A stretch of 14,932 nt of DNA from Thermoleophilia bacterium. Lineage in GTDB: Bacteria > Actinomycetota > Thermoleophilia > Gaiellales > Gaiellaceae. Every line of letters starts with the position of its first letter. Within the stretch, counting starts at the first letter, position 1. The stretch covers positions 1-14,932 of the forward strand of contig JAICTB010000025.1 of the NCBI GenBank assembly GCA_025936595.1, written 5' to 3'. This document shows positions 14,598 to 14,932 of the stretch, piece by piece. A program made the position numbers and the translations under genes. The notes below the pieces were generated by a model. That model did not search any database. It was given only the letters and a program-made list of their open reading frames with translations, and had not been told where the DNA came from.

Positions 14598-14764
14598 CAG
14601 ATGGTTGATCGGGAATTGGCGTTGTCGCGGGGAGGGTCTGCACCAAGCAGTGTGGTCGACGTGACCGGGGTCAAGGCCGGTGGGCCCTGGCGCCGGGCAG
14701 GGCGGGCGCAATGCGCCGTGTGCAGGCCCCCATCCGCGGCGGCGGTGAATTCCCGATCAGCCAT
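14597..14764 (-). CDS. 55-codon open frame spanning the accB-accC gap; possible translation relay
   Basis: An ATG overlaps the accB stop (TGATG) and a frame of 55 codons runs through the inverted-repeat element to a TGA that overlaps the accC ATG (again TGATG). It reads MADREFTAAADGGLHTAHCA, then a Pro/Ala/Thr-rich, low-complexity sequence ending NSRSTI. The composition is not that of a folded protein and I see no family, so the peptide itself is probably unimportant. Its possible role is to carry ribosomes from accB to accC across the insertion. In GC-rich DNA a frame of this length can be open by chance; the double overlap is what makes it worth recording. Confidence 0.35.
   Translation of the reverse strand: MADREFTAAADGGLHTAHCARPARRQGPPALTPVTSTTLLGADPPRDNANSRSTI
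14601..14617 (+). repeat. Left terminal inverted repeat of the accB-accC element
   Basis: ATGGTTGATCGGGAATT; pairs with 14748-14764 with one mismatch (T against G-partner at the eighth base). It lies three bases outside the accC start codon, so in the mRNA the stem would sit immediately before accC. Confidence 0.75.
14748..14764 (-). repeat. Right terminal inverted repeat of the accB-accC element
   Basis: AATTCCCGATCAGCCAT on the plus strand, the inverted partner of 14601-14617. Its outer base is part of the accB stop codon, so insertion appears to have supplied the last base of that stop. Confidence 0.75.
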
Positions 14765-14932
14765 CAGACCGCGTCGAGCGGGCGGCCGTTCACCGGCTCG
14801 AGCTCGAAGAGAAGCTGTCCGTACTCCACCGGCTCGGCGTTCCCCGGGTGGATCTTCCGCACGACGGCCTCGATCTCCGCCTTGACCTCGTTCATCAGCT
14901 TCATCGCCTCGAGGATGCAGAGCGTCTGCCCG
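14764..14932 (-). CDS. accB: Biotin carboxyl carrier protein of acetyl-CoA carboxylase, C-terminal part
   Basis: The last 55 codons of accB, cut by the right window edge. It holds the biotinylation site in CILEAMKLMNEVKAEIEAVV, where the Lys of EAMKLM carries biotin, followed by the usual strand RKIHPGNAEPVEYGQLLFEL and a short tail EPVNGRPLDAV. AccB is the swinging-arm substrate of AccC and passes CO2 to the carboxyltransferase. The TGA stop overlaps an ATG (TGATG). The neighbouring accC confirms the assignment over other biotinyl-domain proteins. Confidence 0.93.
   Translation of the reverse strand, partial: GQTLCILEAMKLMNEVKAEIEAVVRKIHPGNAEPVEYGQLLFELEPVNGRPLDAV

Larger units (their letters stand above)
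14598..14767. mobile_element. MITE-like element with terminal inverted repeats between accB and accC
   Basis: The left end ATGGTTGATCGGGAATT (14601-14617) and right end AATTCCCGATCAGCCAT (14748-14764) are inverted repeats matching at 16 of 17 positions, including 12 perfect in a row (TGATCGGGAATT). CAG directly flanks both sides (14598-14600 and 14765-14767), as a 3-bp target duplication would. Weaker inverted similarity continues inward (14624-14643 against 14720-14740), so the arms reach about 45 bases around a 76-base centre. The element of about 164 bp holds no transposase. Removing it with one CAG copy would join accB and accC in a TGATG overlap, which supports insertion. A folded RNA regulating accC is an alternative reading of the same symmetry. 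Confidence 0.65.

Noticed and set aside
14644..14719. GC-rich centre of the accB-accC element as a separate small RNA or terminator
   Set aside because: Short local inverted repeats such as GGCGCAATGCGCC are expected at this GC content, and no T-tract or promoter is visible.
13143..14885. A 580-codon plus-strand open frame opposite accC and nusB
   Set aside because: It covers two certain minus-strand genes and the inverted-repeat element, and its composition is typical antisense low complexity.

Overview
The window is a very GC-rich, gene-dense stretch of a bacterial chromosome. Almost every gene lies on the minus strand, GTG starts are common, and neighbouring genes overlap or lie a few bases apart. 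Two gene families (SteA and the MctB/SteB family) and the order tlyA, nadK, recN, steA, mctB, pyrG, which is the order I know from Mycobacterium tuberculosis (Rv1694-Rv1699), point to an actinobacterium. The extra accB, accC, nusB, xseB-like and polyprenyl synthase block, together with the divergence of several proteins, suggests a deep branch such as Thermoleophilia. That placement is inference.

Layout, read from the right end in the direction of transcription. Block A (14932 to 11906, minus): the end of accB, a 55-codon frame running through a small inverted-repeat element, accC, nusB, an XseB-like small protein, and a short polyprenyl diphosphate synthase. This block joins the start of fatty acid synthesis (biotin carboxylase), transcription antitermination and isoprenoid synthesis. 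Block B (11603 to 11905): the only plus-strand gene, a 69-residue membrane protein with a strong Shine-Dalgarno sequence. It is divergent from a two-component system, and its stop codon abuts the stop codon of the polyprenyl synthase. Block C (11603 to 1, minus): histidine kinase, response regulator, MFS exporter, tlyA, nadK, recN, steA, an SRPBCC-domain protein, an MctB/SteB-like membrane protein, a GT2 glycosyltransferase with a C-terminal MraY/WecA-like domain, pyrG, and the start of an M20 peptidase. No gap in block C exceeds about 32 bp, so it reads as one long operon or several overlapping transcripts.

Functionally, block C mixes information processing (rRNA methylation by TlyA, DNA repair by RecN), cofactor and nucleotide supply (NAD kinase, CTP synthase) and cell-envelope work (SteA, MctB/SteB, glycosyltransferase fusion). 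The sensor-regulator-exporter trio sits at its promoter-proximal end.

The most unusual structure is between accB and accC. A segment of about 164 bp is bounded by near-perfect terminal inverted repeats and a 3-bp direct repeat (CAG). It looks like a MITE that landed exactly in an ancestral TGATG stop/start overlap. A continuous 55-codon frame through it ends in a new TGATG overlap with accC. Other points of note are the glycosyltransferase/mini-MraY fusion, a Gln-to-His change beside the catalytic Cys of CTP synthase, and a missing segment after the second Asp-rich motif of the prenyl synthase. I saw no tRNA, rRNA, CRISPR array or intact transposase gene, and no gene-free stretch longer than about 170 bases.
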